Below, in pieces: positions 16,144-24,066 of a stretch of 37,773 nucleotides of DNA; within the stretch, counting starts at the first letter, position 1, and every line of letters begins with the position of its first letter. The translations under genes and the position numbers were made by a program. The stretch is taken from positions 1 to 37,773 of the forward strand of contig JAJQCD010000011.1 in NCBI GenBank assembly GCA_021202925.1, read 5' to 3'. The notes beneath the pieces were generated by a model. That model was not told the origin of the DNA. It did no database searches and saw nothing but the letters and a program-made list of their open reading frames with translations. This DNA is from Clostridiales bacterium. Its GTDB lineage: Bacteria > Bacillota > Clostridia > Lachnospirales > Lachnospiraceae.

Positions 16144-16345
16144 TTATCCACGTTATCCACATAGTTTTCCACTATTTATGTTAAGAAGACTATGTGGATT
16201 TTTTAGTTGATAGAAAAAGACGTCACACAATTCGACAAACCTTGTAGAAATAAGGCGTTTTGGCTGTTTTTCGCATCCGAACCGGCGTTTTAGGAGAACA
16301 GGTATCCACGTTATCCACATAATCCACATGCAAACCTGTGGATAA
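16144..16345. promoter_or_regulatory. DnaA-box cluster upstream of the dnaD/dnaC-type genes
   Basis: Three perfect TTATCCACA boxes occur: 16153-16161 and 16311-16319 on plus, 16337-16345 on minus. Near-matches adjoin them: TTATCCACG (16144-16152), GTATCCACG (16302-16310), TAATCCACA (16320-16328) and TTTTCCACT (16165-16173). A 19-bp perfect direct repeat, TATCCACGTTATCCACATA, is present at 16145-16163 and 16303-16321. Such density is expected at origins or DnaA-titration or regulatory sites. The next two genes encode replication-initiation proteins, which supports a DnaA-related role. The rest of the intergenic space up to 16462 shows T-rich runs but no convincing promoter. Confidence 0.85.
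16155..16204 (+). terminator. murC terminator built from DnaA-box sequence
   Basis: ATCCACATAGT (16155-16165) pairs perfectly with ACTATGTGGAT (16189-16199), and four more inner pairs including one G-U extend the stem to about 15 bp with a 15-nt loop. A run of six T follows (16199-16204). The left arm shares bases with the DnaA box at 16153-16161, so DnaA binding and termination use the same DNA. Confidence 0.72.
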
Positions 16346-16462
16346 CTCCGCCTATTCCTTTTTTTTGAAAGATGTGGTAAGCTAAGAAACAGAGAAAAAG
16401 GTGGATTCGGTGCCCGCAGGAAGCGGGACGGTCACTTTCAGAAGACAGGGGAAGGTCGATGC

Positions 16463-17473
16463 ATGGAACTGACTAGTACATTTGAACTGAATGCAACACT
16501 GGTTGCAAATGATTTTATTGATCGCTATATGGTGGAGGCGAATGGCGAGTATATCAAGGTTTATCTTTATATTTTACGTCATCAGTCGGAAACCCTGACG
16601 ACTCGTCTGATTGCGGATGCACTGAACAATACGGAGACGGATGTAAAGCGGGCGGTGCTTTACTGGCAGAAGCTTGGTGCTTTGAAGAAAGGGACGGCAA
16701 AGACGGTGGAACCGCAGATGGCGGATGAGGAGGCGTCTGCAAAACGGCAGACAAAAGCGCCTGTATATCCGGAGGCGTCCGGAGCCGGAGAGGGGTCGAG
16801 GCCATCGGGCGGACGCGTGAGCCGGAAAAAACTGCAGGAGGATGATGATTTTTCCCAGCTTTTGTATATTGCGCAGCATTACCTGAACAAGATATTTACT
16901 CAGCGGGATATGGAAGTGTTTGAAAACCTGTATGGCGGACTGGGAATGTCAGCGGAACTCCTGGAGTATCTGGTTGAATACTGCGTACAGAATGGTCATA
17001 CGAGTATCCGCTACATAGAGACGGTCGGTATGAGCTGGCATAAGAGAGGCCTGCGGACGGTAGAGGAGGCGAAGAGCTGCATGGCCGGATTTACCAGGCA
17101 CTCGTTCGCCGTGATGCGTGCATTTGGCCTGACCGATCGCAAGCCGGGAGATGTGGAGATCGATATGATCCGCAAGTGGTTTGATGAATGGGGGTTTACA
17201 CAGGAACTGGTGGTGGAAGCCTGTAACCGCACGATGGAAGCGATCCATACTCCGAGCTTTTCTTATGCGGATAAAATCCTCGAGGGCTGGAAGAAAGCGG
17301 GAGTGAAGGATTTACGGGACATATCTGCGCTGGATGAGAAACATCGGGTTCGGGAGCGGAAGAATCCGAAGGTGGTGAAACCGAAAGCAAACCAGTTCCA
17401 TAACTTTGAGCAGAGGGATACCGATTATGATTCTCTGGTGATGGAACAGGTGAGAGACTGGATTGGCCAGTAG
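16463..17473 (+). CDS. DnaD-domain replication initiation protein
   Basis: A 336-residue protein of the DnaD/DnaB-like group of Gram-positive primosome proteins. Residues about 15-80 look like a winged-helix domain (IADALNNTETDVKRAVLYWQKLG). A charged linker follows, then two DnaD C-terminal-type (DnaB_2) domains at about 130-205 and 215-290. Each ends in the characteristic Y...(I/V)...W motif: YIETVGMSW in the first, YADKILEGW in the second. Proteins of this group remodel origin DNA and help recruit the helicase loader. The next gene is that loader. The ATG has a GGGGAAGG site about 7 nt upstream. It lies downstream of a DnaA-box cluster, so its expression may be tied to initiation. Confidence 0.88.
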   Translation: MELTSTFELNATLVANDFIDRYMVEANGEYIKVYLYILRHQSETLTTRLIADALNNTETDVKRAVLYWQKLGALKKGTAKTVEPQMADEEASAKRQTKAPVYPEASGAGEGSRPSGGRVSRKKLQEDDDFSQLLYIAQHYLNKIFTQRDMEVFENLYGGLGMSAELLEYLVEYCVQNGHTSIRYIETVGMSWHKRGLRTVEEAKSCMAGFTRHSFAVMRAFGLTDRKPGDVEIDMIRKWFDEWGFTQELVVEACNRTMEAIHTPSFSYADKILEGWKKAGVKDLRDISALDEKHRVRERKNPKVVKPKANQFHNFEQRDTDYDSLVMEQVRDWIGQ

Positions 17474-17549
17474 GAGAGCGGCGGAATGTGCGAATCGGGC
17501 GCAGTGTGTGGCGGTGACCGGTGAAATGAGACAGGGAGGAGGAGATGCA

Positions 17550-18539
17550 ATGGCTTTGACGAACGCTCAGTACGGGGCGGTCATGCGAAAATACGAACAG
17601 CAGCAGCTGAAGAACCTGCACGAGAGAGATAAGCGGCAACAGGAGGTGTATGCCTGTATCCCCCGGGTGGAGGAACTGGATCGGAAGATCGGCACGTTGG
17701 CGGCTACCTGTGCCAGACGTTTGCTGGATGGCGATGTCGATGCGAGGCGACAGCTGCGGGATGAGATGGCGGACAACCGCCGGGAGAAGGCATCCCTGAT
17801 GCAGGCGGCCGGGTTTCCTGCGGATTATATGGAATTACACTATCAATGTCCGGATTGCAGGGACACCGGATACGCGGACGGAAAGCGGTGCCATTGTTTT
17901 GAACAGGAGCGGATTCGCATTCTGTATGCGCAGTCCAATATTCAGGAGATTCTCAGACGGGAGAACTTTGACACGCTTTCTTTTGCATATTATGATGACC
18001 GGGATGAGCTTCCCGGCCTGGGAATGACGGAACTGGCGTATATGAAACGGGTTGTCAGCCGTCTGCGTGCGTTTGCCGGTGGGTTTCCGGACAGTGGACG
18101 CAATATCCTGTTTACGGGAAGCACGGGAGTGGGAAAGTCGTTTCTGACCAACTGTATCGCGAAGGCGTTGATGGACCGGTATGTGTCCGTGATTTATCTG
18201 CCGTCCGATGAACTATTCGGACTGCTTTCCCGCAGCAGGTTCGGGCGGGATGGACAGGACGAGGCAGAGGAAACCGGGACGGATATTCTGGACTGTGATA
18301 TGTTGATCATCGATGATCTGGGGACGGAGATGAATAATACGTTTGTTTCCTCTCAGCTCTTCTGTGTGATTAATGAGCGCATCAACCGCGGCAAAGGGAC
18401 GATCATTTCCACGAACCTTTCTGTGGATCTTCTCCGGGACGCATACTCCGACCGTGTGACTTCGCGTCTGATGAGCAATTACATGATGATTCCGCTTTAT
18501 GGCGCGGATAAGAGGCTGCGAAGGAGATGGACCGGGTGA
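17550..18539 (+). CDS. DnaC/DnaI-like AAA+ helicase loader
   Basis: A 329-residue ATPase expected to load the replicative helicase at origins or forks. The N-terminal half is helical and ends in a zinc-binding pattern, CPDC then CHC (Cys100, 103, 114, 116), as in DnaI-type loaders. The AAA+ domain has Walker A GSTGVGKS (190-197), Walker B LIIDDLG (252-258), a sensor region IISTNLS and an arginine-rich DRVTSRL stretch. The ATG at 17550 was preferred because GGAGGAGGAG lies 5 nt upstream; earlier in-frame ATGs lack this. It follows the DnaD-domain gene after 76 nt, the usual partner arrangement in Clostridia. Confidence 0.9.
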   Translation: MALTNAQYGAVMRKYEQQQLKNLHERDKRQQEVYACIPRVEELDRKIGTLAATCARRLLDGDVDARRQLRDEMADNRREKASLMQAAGFPADYMELHYQCPDCRDTGYADGKRCHCFEQERIRILYAQSNIQEILRRENFDTLSFAYYDDRDELPGLGMTELAYMKRVVSRLRAFAGGFPDSGRNILFTGSTGVGKSFLTNCIAKALMDRYVSVIYLPSDELFGLLSRSRFGRDGQDEAEETGTDILDCDMLIIDDLGTEMNNTFVSSQLFCVINERINRGKGTIISTNLSVDLLRDAYSDRVTSRLMSNYMMIPLYGADKRLRRRWTG

Positions 18540-18620
18540 AGGCAGCCTTCGGAAGAATCTTTTTCTTCGGAATGAACGCAGGCCGTGAAGGCACATCGGT
18601 GAAAAGTTTCCGTGATTAGC

Positions 18621-18649
18621 TTGACTTAACCGGACTGTGATGATATAAA
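18621..18649 (+). promoter_or_regulatory. Promoter of the PRPP synthetase gene
   Basis: TTGACT (18621-18626), a 17-nt spacer and TATAAA (18644-18649) with TGA directly before the -10 form a strong extended promoter, 45 nt upstream of the start codon. No clear terminator is seen between the helicase-loader gene and this promoter. Confidence 0.75.
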
Positions 18650-18693
18650 AGAAACGAAACAGATACGAATATCTGATACACGTGGAGGATGAA

Positions 18694-19872
18694 ATGATTT
18701 ACGAAGAGAAAACCATTGAGAGCATTCCGGTAGGGCCGCTGGGGCTCATTCCACTTAAGAGCTGCGCCGATCTCGGAGCGAAGGTCGATGCGTATCTGGT
18801 CGAATGGAGGCGGGAACGCGAGAGCGACCACAAATCCACGATCGCTTTTGCAGGATATCAAAGAGATTCCTATATTATTGAGGCCAAAACGCCACGGTTT
18901 GGCACAGGCGAGGCGAAGGGCAATATTGGAACCTCCGTTCGTGGAGACGACCTTTATCTGATGGTGGATGTGTGCAATTACAGCCTGACCTATTCTCTGT
19001 GCGGCATGACCAATCATATGTCGCCGGACGATCATTTTCAGGATCTGAAGCGTGTCATCGCTGCGGCTGCGGGCAAGGCGCGCCGGATCAATGTCATCAT
19101 GCCGTTTCTCTATGAGAGCCGTCAGCATAAACGTGCAACCAGAGAGTCTCTTGACTGCGCACTGGCGCTTCAGGAGCTGACCCGGATGGGCGTGGAGAAT
19201 ATCATCACCTTTGACGCGCATGATCCACGTGTGCAGAACGCGATTCCATTGAAGGGATTTGAGACGGTTCAGCCAATTTACCAGTTCATCAAGTACCTTC
19301 TGAAAGAGGAAACGGAACTGAAGATTGACAGTGATCACATGATGGTCATCAGTCCGGATGAAGGCGGAATGAACCGGGCGGTTTATTTTGCCAACGTGCT
19401 GGGGCTGGATATGGGAATGTTCTACAAACGGCGGGATTATACCCGTATTGTGAATGGACGCAATCCAATTGTGGCGCATGAGTTCCTGGGCAGTTCCGTG
19501 GAAGGCAAGGATGTACTGATTATTGATGATATGATTTCATCCGGTGAAAGTATGCAGGATGTGGCAAAGGAACTGAAACGCAGAAAGGCAAGAAAGGTTT
19601 TTGTCTGCGCGACGTTCGGGCTGTTTACCAATGGGCTGAGCCGTTTTGACGAGTACTATGAGAACGGGTACATTGACCGGATTCTCACGACAAACCTGGT
19701 GTACCAGACGCCGGAACTTCTGTCCCGGCCGTATTATATCAATGTAGATATGAGCAAATATATTGCGTTGATTATTGACAACCTGAATCATGATGATTCC
19801 CTGAGCGAGCTGCTGAATCCGACGAAGCGGATCAACAAACTGCTTACGCGGTATCGCAGCGGACAGAAATAG
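18694..19872 (+). CDS. prs: Ribose-phosphate pyrophosphokinase (long form)
   Basis: Makes PRPP from ribose 5-phosphate and ATP for nucleotide, His and Trp synthesis. The PRPP-binding loop DVLIIDDMISSGES is at about 273-286, and the catalytic-flap-like region PFLYESRQHKR is at about 136-147. The fold is recognisable, but the 392 residues exceed the usual 310-330, with an extended N-terminus and insertions. This long, divergent class is familiar from Clostridia. The ATG has GGAGG 6 nt upstream; a GTG at 18682 overlaps that site and was rejected. The gene for signal peptidase follows after 19 nt and may be co-transcribed. Confidence 0.88.
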   Translation: MIYEEKTIESIPVGPLGLIPLKSCADLGAKVDAYLVEWRRERESDHKSTIAFAGYQRDSYIIEAKTPRFGTGEAKGNIGTSVRGDDLYLMVDVCNYSLTYSLCGMTNHMSPDDHFQDLKRVIAAAAGKARRINVIMPFLYESRQHKRATRESLDCALALQELTRMGVENIITFDAHDPRVQNAIPLKGFETVQPIYQFIKYLLKEETELKIDSDHMMVISPDEGGMNRAVYFANVLGLDMGMFYKRRDYTRIVNGRNPIVAHEFLGSSVEGKDVLIIDDMISSGESMQDVAKELKRRKARKVFVCATFGLFTNGLSRFDEYYENGYIDRILTTNLVYQTPELLSRPYYINVDMSKYIALIIDNLNHDDSLSELLNPTKRINKLLTRYRSGQK

Positions 19873-19891
19873 AGATCGAGGTAGTTTTTTG

Positions 19892-20644
19892 ATGAGTGAG
19901 GAAAGAGATCGAAAGACTCTGCCGGAGACGGAAGACGTCCCGTGGGAACGGGAATCAGAATCGGAGACGGAATGCCGGAAGCCGGAAGGCTGGAAAGGAA
20001 GTTCTCTTGAGCTGGATGGAGAGGCGCCGGAGCCGCCGGTCGACGAAGATGGGACTGCGGACAGGAAGCCAAAGGTCAGTCGACGGCCAAAGGTCAGCCG
20101 ACGGCGTGTTCCGAAGGAAGAGCAGCCGACGACCTGGCAGAGAGAACTCTGGGAGTGGATCAAGATTATTGTGGCAGCGGCAGCGATTGCGCTGTTTTTG
20201 AACAGCTGTATCATTGCCAACAGCGAGGTACCGAGCGGTTCCATGGAGAACACGATCATGACAGGCGACCGGGTGATTGGTTCGCGCCTGAGTTATCTTT
20301 TCTCGGAGCCGGAGCGGGGCGATATTGTGATTTTTCATTTTCCGGACAATGAGGCGATCTATTATGTGAAGCGCGTGATCGGGTTGCCGGGTGAGACGGT
20401 GGATATTGTGAATGGAACCGTCTATGTGAATGGAGAGGAACTGGAAGAGAGCTATATTCGTGAGCCGATGATTCCGGACGAACCGATGCATTTTGAGGTT
20501 CCGGAGGGGTGCTATTTCATGCTGGGTGACAACCGCAATTATTCGGCGGACGCCAGAGTGTGGGAGAATACCTACGTGAAGAAAGAGAAGATCATCGCCA
20601 AAGTTCTGTTCCGTTACTGGCCCAATCCGGGTCTGATTAATTAA
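19892..20644 (+). CDS. lepB: Signal peptidase I with long cytoplasmic extension
   Basis: Type I signal peptidase, a membrane serine protease that removes signal peptides. A single helix (about 91-109) is followed by the catalytic Ser in SEVPSGSMEN (Ser117), the general-base Lys in YYVKRVIGLPGE (Lys160) and box E as GDNRNYSADAR (212-222), where the more common second Ser is Ala. The first about 85 residues are a highly charged, probably disordered cytoplasmic tail containing a tandem duplication (PKVSRR twice). Total length is 250 residues. GAGGTAG precedes the ATG. It follows prs closely and is closed by a terminator. Confidence 0.93.
   Translation: MSEERDRKTLPETEDVPWERESESETECRKPEGWKGSSLELDGEAPEPPVDEDGTADRKPKVSRRPKVSRRRVPKEEQPTTWQRELWEWIKIIVAAAAIALFLNSCIIANSEVPSGSMENTIMTGDRVIGSRLSYLFSEPERGDIVIFHFPDNEAIYYVKRVIGLPGETVDIVNGTVYVNGEELEESYIREPMIPDEPMHFEVPEGCYFMLGDNRNYSADARVWENTYVKKEKIIAKVLFRYWPNPGLIN
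20069..20104 (+). repeat. 18-bp tandem duplication inside lepB
   Basis: Two adjacent 18-nt units, 20069-20086 and 20087-20104, differ at one base (CAGTCG versus CAGCCG). They encode PKVSRR twice in the cytoplasmic tail. This looks like a recent in-frame tandem duplication. Confidence 0.85.
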
Positions 20645-20719
20645 AGTAAAGAAGGTTGAACTGGTTTGCCATGGCATGCGAAAAGAGCGGTCAATAGCAG
20701 AACCTGTAGTTTTTGAAAT

Positions 20720-20776
20720 AAGAGAGGCATACGCCGGGAAGAGAAATCAAACCGGGAATGCCTCTCTTTGTTGTTC
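20720..20776 (+). terminator. Terminator after lepB
   Basis: AAGAGAGGCAT (20720-20730) and ATGCCTCTCTT (20758-20768) form an 11-bp stem with a 27-nt loop. TGTTGTTCT follows. The T-run is interrupted, but the position 75 nt after the lepB stop fits a rho-independent terminator. It separates the housekeeping genes from the sugar locus. Confidence 0.7.
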
Positions 20777-20840
20777 TGACAAACGGAAAAAGCGTTGCTT
20801 GCAGGTTCTGTGTCTTGCCGACAGTCTTTTACAGTCACGC

Positions 20841-20930
20841 GAAAAACCAAACAAAAATGTCTGAACCAATAAAATGGTTAAGAAAATAATGTTAAAAACA
20901 AAGAATTTAATATTGAAACCAATAAAAAAG
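20841..20930 (+). promoter_or_regulatory. Operator-like repeats upstream of the first catabolic unit
   Basis: Related A-rich repeats: AAAAACCAAACAAAAATG (from 20842), GAACCAATAAAATGG (20863-20877), a weaker AAAAACAAAGAAT (around 20894) and GAAACCAATAAAAAAG (20915-20930). The last overlaps the -35 and spacer. Some copies are 19-20 nt apart, about two helical turns. They probably bind one or both DeoR repressors encoded in the locus, which is inference. Confidence 0.6.
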
Positions 20931-20941
20931 TGTGGTAATAT
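20913..20941 (+). promoter_or_regulatory. Promoter of the first catabolic unit
   Basis: TTGAAA (20913-20918), a 17-nt spacer and TAATAT (20936-20941) preceded by TGG (extended -10). It lies 36 nt upstream of the first dehydrogenase gene, and its spacer carries an operator-like repeat. Confidence 0.72.
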
Positions 20942-20977
20942 AAAAACAGAAAAGACAGAATTGGAGGTAGGAGAATC

Positions 20978-22054
20978 ATGAAAGCATTGGCAAGATACGG
21001 AAAAGCATTTGGCGGTTATCGTATGATCGATGTGCCGAGACCGATATGCGGGCCGGATGATGTGGTGATCCGCATCCGGGCGGCTGCGATCTGTGGCGCC
21101 GATATGAAGCATTATCAGGTTGAAAACGGTTCGGATGAGTTTAATTCCATCCGTGGTCACGAATTTGCGGGAGACATTGTGGAAGTCGGAGAGAATGTGG
21201 TGGACTGGAAGGTCGGCCAGCGAGTCGTCTCTGACAATACCGCACATGTATGTGGCGTGTGCCCGGCCTGTGAACGGGGAGATTTCCTCTGCTGCGAACA
21301 GAAGATCAACCTCGGTCTGGATAACAATACCTGGGGCGGCGGTTTCTCGAAATACTGCCTGGTGCCGGGTGAGATCCTGAAGATTCACAAGCATGCGCTC
21401 TGGGAGATTCCGGAGAATGTGAAATATGAGGAGGCGGCAGTCCTCGACCCGATCTGCAACGCCTATAAGGCAGTGGCACAGCAGTCTTCGTTGATGCCGG
21501 GGCAGGATGTGGTTGTGTTCGGAACCGGTCCGCTGGGACTGTTTTCTGTTCAGATTGCACGGATTATGGGCGCGGTCAATATCGTTATGGTTGGACTGCA
21601 GGAGGATACGAAGGTTCGCTTTGACGTGGCGAAGGAGCTGGGTGCGACACACTGCGTGAACGGTTCGACCGAGGACGTCGTGGCGAGATGCCAGGAGATC
21701 TGCGGCAAGGATAATCTGGGACTGGTGGTGGAATGTTCCGGAGCGAACATTGCACTGAAGCAGGCCATCGAGATGCTTCGTCTGAACGGGGAGGTTGTCC
21801 GGGTCGGCATGGGCTTTAAACCTCTTGATTTCTCGATCAATGATATCACATCCTGGAACAAGAGCATCATCGGGCATATGGCTTACGATTCCACATCCTG
21901 GAGAAACGCAATCCGCCTGCTTCAGAGCGGCGCGATCCGCGTTCAGCCGATGATTACTCATCGAATGGGACTGTCACACTGGCAGGAAGGCTTCCAGGCA
22001 ATGGCGGACAAGGAAGCGATCAAGGTGATTTTTACATATGATTATGACGACTGA
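20978..22054 (+). CDS. Zinc-dependent alcohol/polyol dehydrogenase (MDR family), copy 1
   Basis: A 358-residue medium-chain dehydrogenase that probably oxidises a sugar alcohol or related hydroxyl group with NAD(P). Catalytic zinc ligands are visible as Cys39 (ICGAD) and His61-Glu62 (GHEF). The structural zinc site is C92..C95..C98 and C106. The Rossmann loop GTGPLGLF lies near residue 188. Length and motifs match sorbitol/threonine-dehydrogenase relatives. GGAGGTAGGAG precedes the ATG. It opens a unit with a second dehydrogenase, an aldolase, a reductase and a kinase. The exact substrate cannot be assigned. Confidence 0.88.
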   Translation: MKALARYGKAFGGYRMIDVPRPICGPDDVVIRIRAAAICGADMKHYQVENGSDEFNSIRGHEFAGDIVEVGENVVDWKVGQRVVSDNTAHVCGVCPACERGDFLCCEQKINLGLDNNTWGGGFSKYCLVPGEILKIHKHALWEIPENVKYEEAAVLDPICNAYKAVAQQSSLMPGQDVVVFGTGPLGLFSVQIARIMGAVNIVMVGLQEDTKVRFDVAKELGATHCVNGSTEDVVARCQEICGKDNLGLVVECSGANIALKQAIEMLRLNGEVVRVGMGFKPLDFSINDITSWNKSIIGHMAYDSTSWRNAIRLLQSGAIRVQPMITHRMGLSHWQEGFQAMADKEAIKVIFTYDYDD

Positions 22055-22074
22055 CGAAGAGAGGACAGAATGAC

Positions 22075-23121
22075 ATGAAGAATACCGAAGCGATTCTGGT
22101 GACACCGGGGAAGATGGAGATTCAGGATGCACCCATGCCGGAGCCGAAGGACGATGAGGTTTTGCTGAAGGTGGAATATGTAGGAATGTGTGGATCGGAC
22201 ATTCACGGTTTTGAGTTCGGTCCCTTTATCCCGCCTAAGGATCCGAACCAGAAGATTGGTCTGGGACATGAATGCGGCGGTACCGTGGTGGGTGTAGGCT
22301 CCAAGGTGAAAAAGATCAAAGTGGGAGACCGGGTAAATATTGAACCGGGCGTGTCATGCGGGAAGTGCCGGTATTGCCTGTCCGGCCATTACAATATCTG
22401 TCCGGATGTGGATTTCCTGGCAACACAGCCAAACTACAGGGGCGCGTTGACGAATTACATCACGCATCCGGAGTCGATGACTTATAAGCTGCCGGATAAC
22501 ATGGATACGATGGAGGGTGCTCTGGTGGAGCCGGCCGCAGTAGGCATGCATGCGGCGATGGAAGCGGACGCGAAGCCGGGCAAGAAGATTGTGATTCTCG
22601 GCGCGGGCTGCATTGGCCTGATGACGCTGCAGGCCTGCCGGGTGATGGGCGCTTCTGAGATCGTGGTGGTAGACATGATTGATAAACGGCTGGATATGGC
22701 GAAGAAGCTTGGCGCGATGGAGACCGTCAACGGCGGCCGCGAGGATACGGTTGCGCGTGTAAAGGAGATCCTGGGAGACTGGGGTGCAGACATTGTTTTC
22801 GAAACGGCAGGAGCGAAGGCGACGGCCGCACAGACGACAAAGCTGGTCATGCGCGGCGGAAAAATCATGATTGTCGGCACCGTTTCCGGGGACACGCCGA
22901 TCAATTTCCTGAGCATCAACCGGGAAGTGACGATTCAGACGGTATTCCGCTACGCGAACAATTATCCGATGACCATTGATGCGATCTCGTCCGGCCGTTT
23001 TGATGTGAAATCCATGGTAACGGATGTTTACGATTATCATGAGGTACAGCGGGCGTTTGAGGAGTCGCTGAGCCGTAAGTCGGAGATTATCAAAGGCGTG
23101 ATCAAAATGGAGGATCTGTAA
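22075..23121 (+). CDS. Sorbitol/xylitol-dehydrogenase-like MDR enzyme, copy 2
   Basis: A 348-residue zinc dehydrogenase closer to the polyol (sorbitol/xylitol/iditol) dehydrogenase group. Catalytic zinc ligands: Cys39 in GMCGSDIHGFE and His65-Glu66 in GLGHECGG. Structural zinc: C95, C98, C101, C109. FLATQPNYRGALTNY and EPAAVGMHA are typical of sorbitol dehydrogenases, and GAGCIG is the nucleotide loop. It is clearly not a duplicate of the upstream dehydrogenase; the two share the fold but little sequence. The pair could oxidise at one position and reduce at another, converting one sugar into another through a keto intermediate. This is inference from gene pairing. Confidence 0.9.
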   Translation: MKNTEAILVTPGKMEIQDAPMPEPKDDEVLLKVEYVGMCGSDIHGFEFGPFIPPKDPNQKIGLGHECGGTVVGVGSKVKKIKVGDRVNIEPGVSCGKCRYCLSGHYNICPDVDFLATQPNYRGALTNYITHPESMTYKLPDNMDTMEGALVEPAAVGMHAAMEADAKPGKKIVILGAGCIGLMTLQACRVMGASEIVVVDMIDKRLDMAKKLGAMETVNGGREDTVARVKEILGDWGADIVFETAGAKATAAQTTKLVMRGGKIMIVGTVSGDTPINFLSINREVTIQTVFRYANNYPMTIDAISSGRFDVKSMVTDVYDYHEVQRAFEESLSRKSEIIKGVIKMEDL

Positions 23122-23158
23122 GCAGATACCGAACACATAAACAAAAAAGGAGATCAAT

Positions 23159-23995
23159 ATGTTAGCCAATATCAGATACTGGGAAGAAAAAGCAAAGGCA
23201 GGGCATTATGCGATTCCACATTTTAATGTATGGAATGCGGAGATGCTGATGGGCGTCATGGACGCGGCGGAAGAGCTGCGGGCGCCGGTGATCATTTCAT
23301 TTGGAACCGGATTCGTGGGGAATACCTCATTTGAGGATTTCTGCTGGATGATGGTATCCATGGCAAAGAAGGCAACGGTGCCGACGATCACGCACTGGGA
23401 TCACGGTCGCAGCATGGAGATTGTGCAGAATGCGTACAAGCACGGAATGAACTCGGTGATGAGAGACGCGTCCGCGCTCCCGTTTGAAGAAAATATCCGT
23501 CTTACAAAGGAAGTCGTCGATTATTTCCATCCGCTTGGCGTGCCGGTGGAGGCGGAGCTTGGCCATGTCGGAAACGAGACGATCTACGAGGAAGCGCTGG
23601 CGAATTATCAGTATACGGATCCGAGCCAGGCGGCGGAGTATGTCGAGAGAACCGGGTGCGATTCCCTGGCGGTAGCGATCGGCAACCAGCATGGCGTATA
23701 TACTTCGGAGCCGAAGCTGAACTTTGAAGTGGTGGAAAAGGTGAGAGACGCGGTCAGCGTTCCGCTGGTTCTTCACGGTGCTTCCGGTATTGGCGATGAA
23801 GATATCCGCACGGCAATCAGCCTGGGCATTACGAAGATCAATATCCACACCGAACTGTGTCAGGCGGCGATGGATGCGGTTCGCGCCCATGCGGACGAGC
23901 CGTTCCTGGCGCTGGAGCGTGAGGTGCGCGCGGCGGTGAAGAAGAGGGCGGCCGAGAAGATCATCCTTTTCGGAACAGACGGCAAGGCAGACTGA
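23159..23995 (+). CDS. Class II fructose/tagatose-bisphosphate-type aldolase, copy 1
   Basis: A 278-residue zinc aldolase of the FBA/GatY/KbaY family, which cleaves a ketose (bis)phosphate to DHAP and an aldehyde. Catalytic Asp81 and zinc His82 are in THWDHGRS, further zinc ligands are His178 (GNQHGVY) and His206 (LHGASG), and the phosphate-binding KINI.TE segment follows. All metal ligands are kept. Local deviations, such as MRDASALPFEEN where MIDGS is usual and GNQHG where GT.HG is common, suggest a non-standard substrate. AAAGGAG precedes the ATG. The PfkB kinase two genes downstream could supply its phosphorylated substrate. Confidence 0.9.
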   Translation: MLANIRYWEEKAKAGHYAIPHFNVWNAEMLMGVMDAAEELRAPVIISFGTGFVGNTSFEDFCWMMVSMAKKATVPTITHWDHGRSMEIVQNAYKHGMNSVMRDASALPFEENIRLTKEVVDYFHPLGVPVEAELGHVGNETIYEEALANYQYTDPSQAAEYVERTGCDSLAVAIGNQHGVYTSEPKLNFEVVEKVRDAVSVPLVLHGASGIGDEDIRTAISLGITKINIHTELCQAAMDAVRAHADEPFLALEREVRAAVKKRAAEKIILFGTDGKAD

Positions 23996-24066
23996 TGGTA
24001 GGCAGGGATGTATGGAAAGGCATTGCAGCAACCATTTGATTAATGATGTGAATAAGGAGGTCAGTC

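Noticed and set aside
16144-16345. Assignment of this region as the chromosomal origin oriC
   Set aside because: DnaA boxes are dense, but dnaA, dnaN and other usual origin neighbours are absent and genome-wide skew cannot be seen, so only a DnaA-box cluster is claimed.
16411-16430. CCCGC/GCGGG hairpin before the DnaD-domain gene as a terminator
   Set aside because: The stem is only 5 bp and no T-run follows; murC already has a better terminator upstream.
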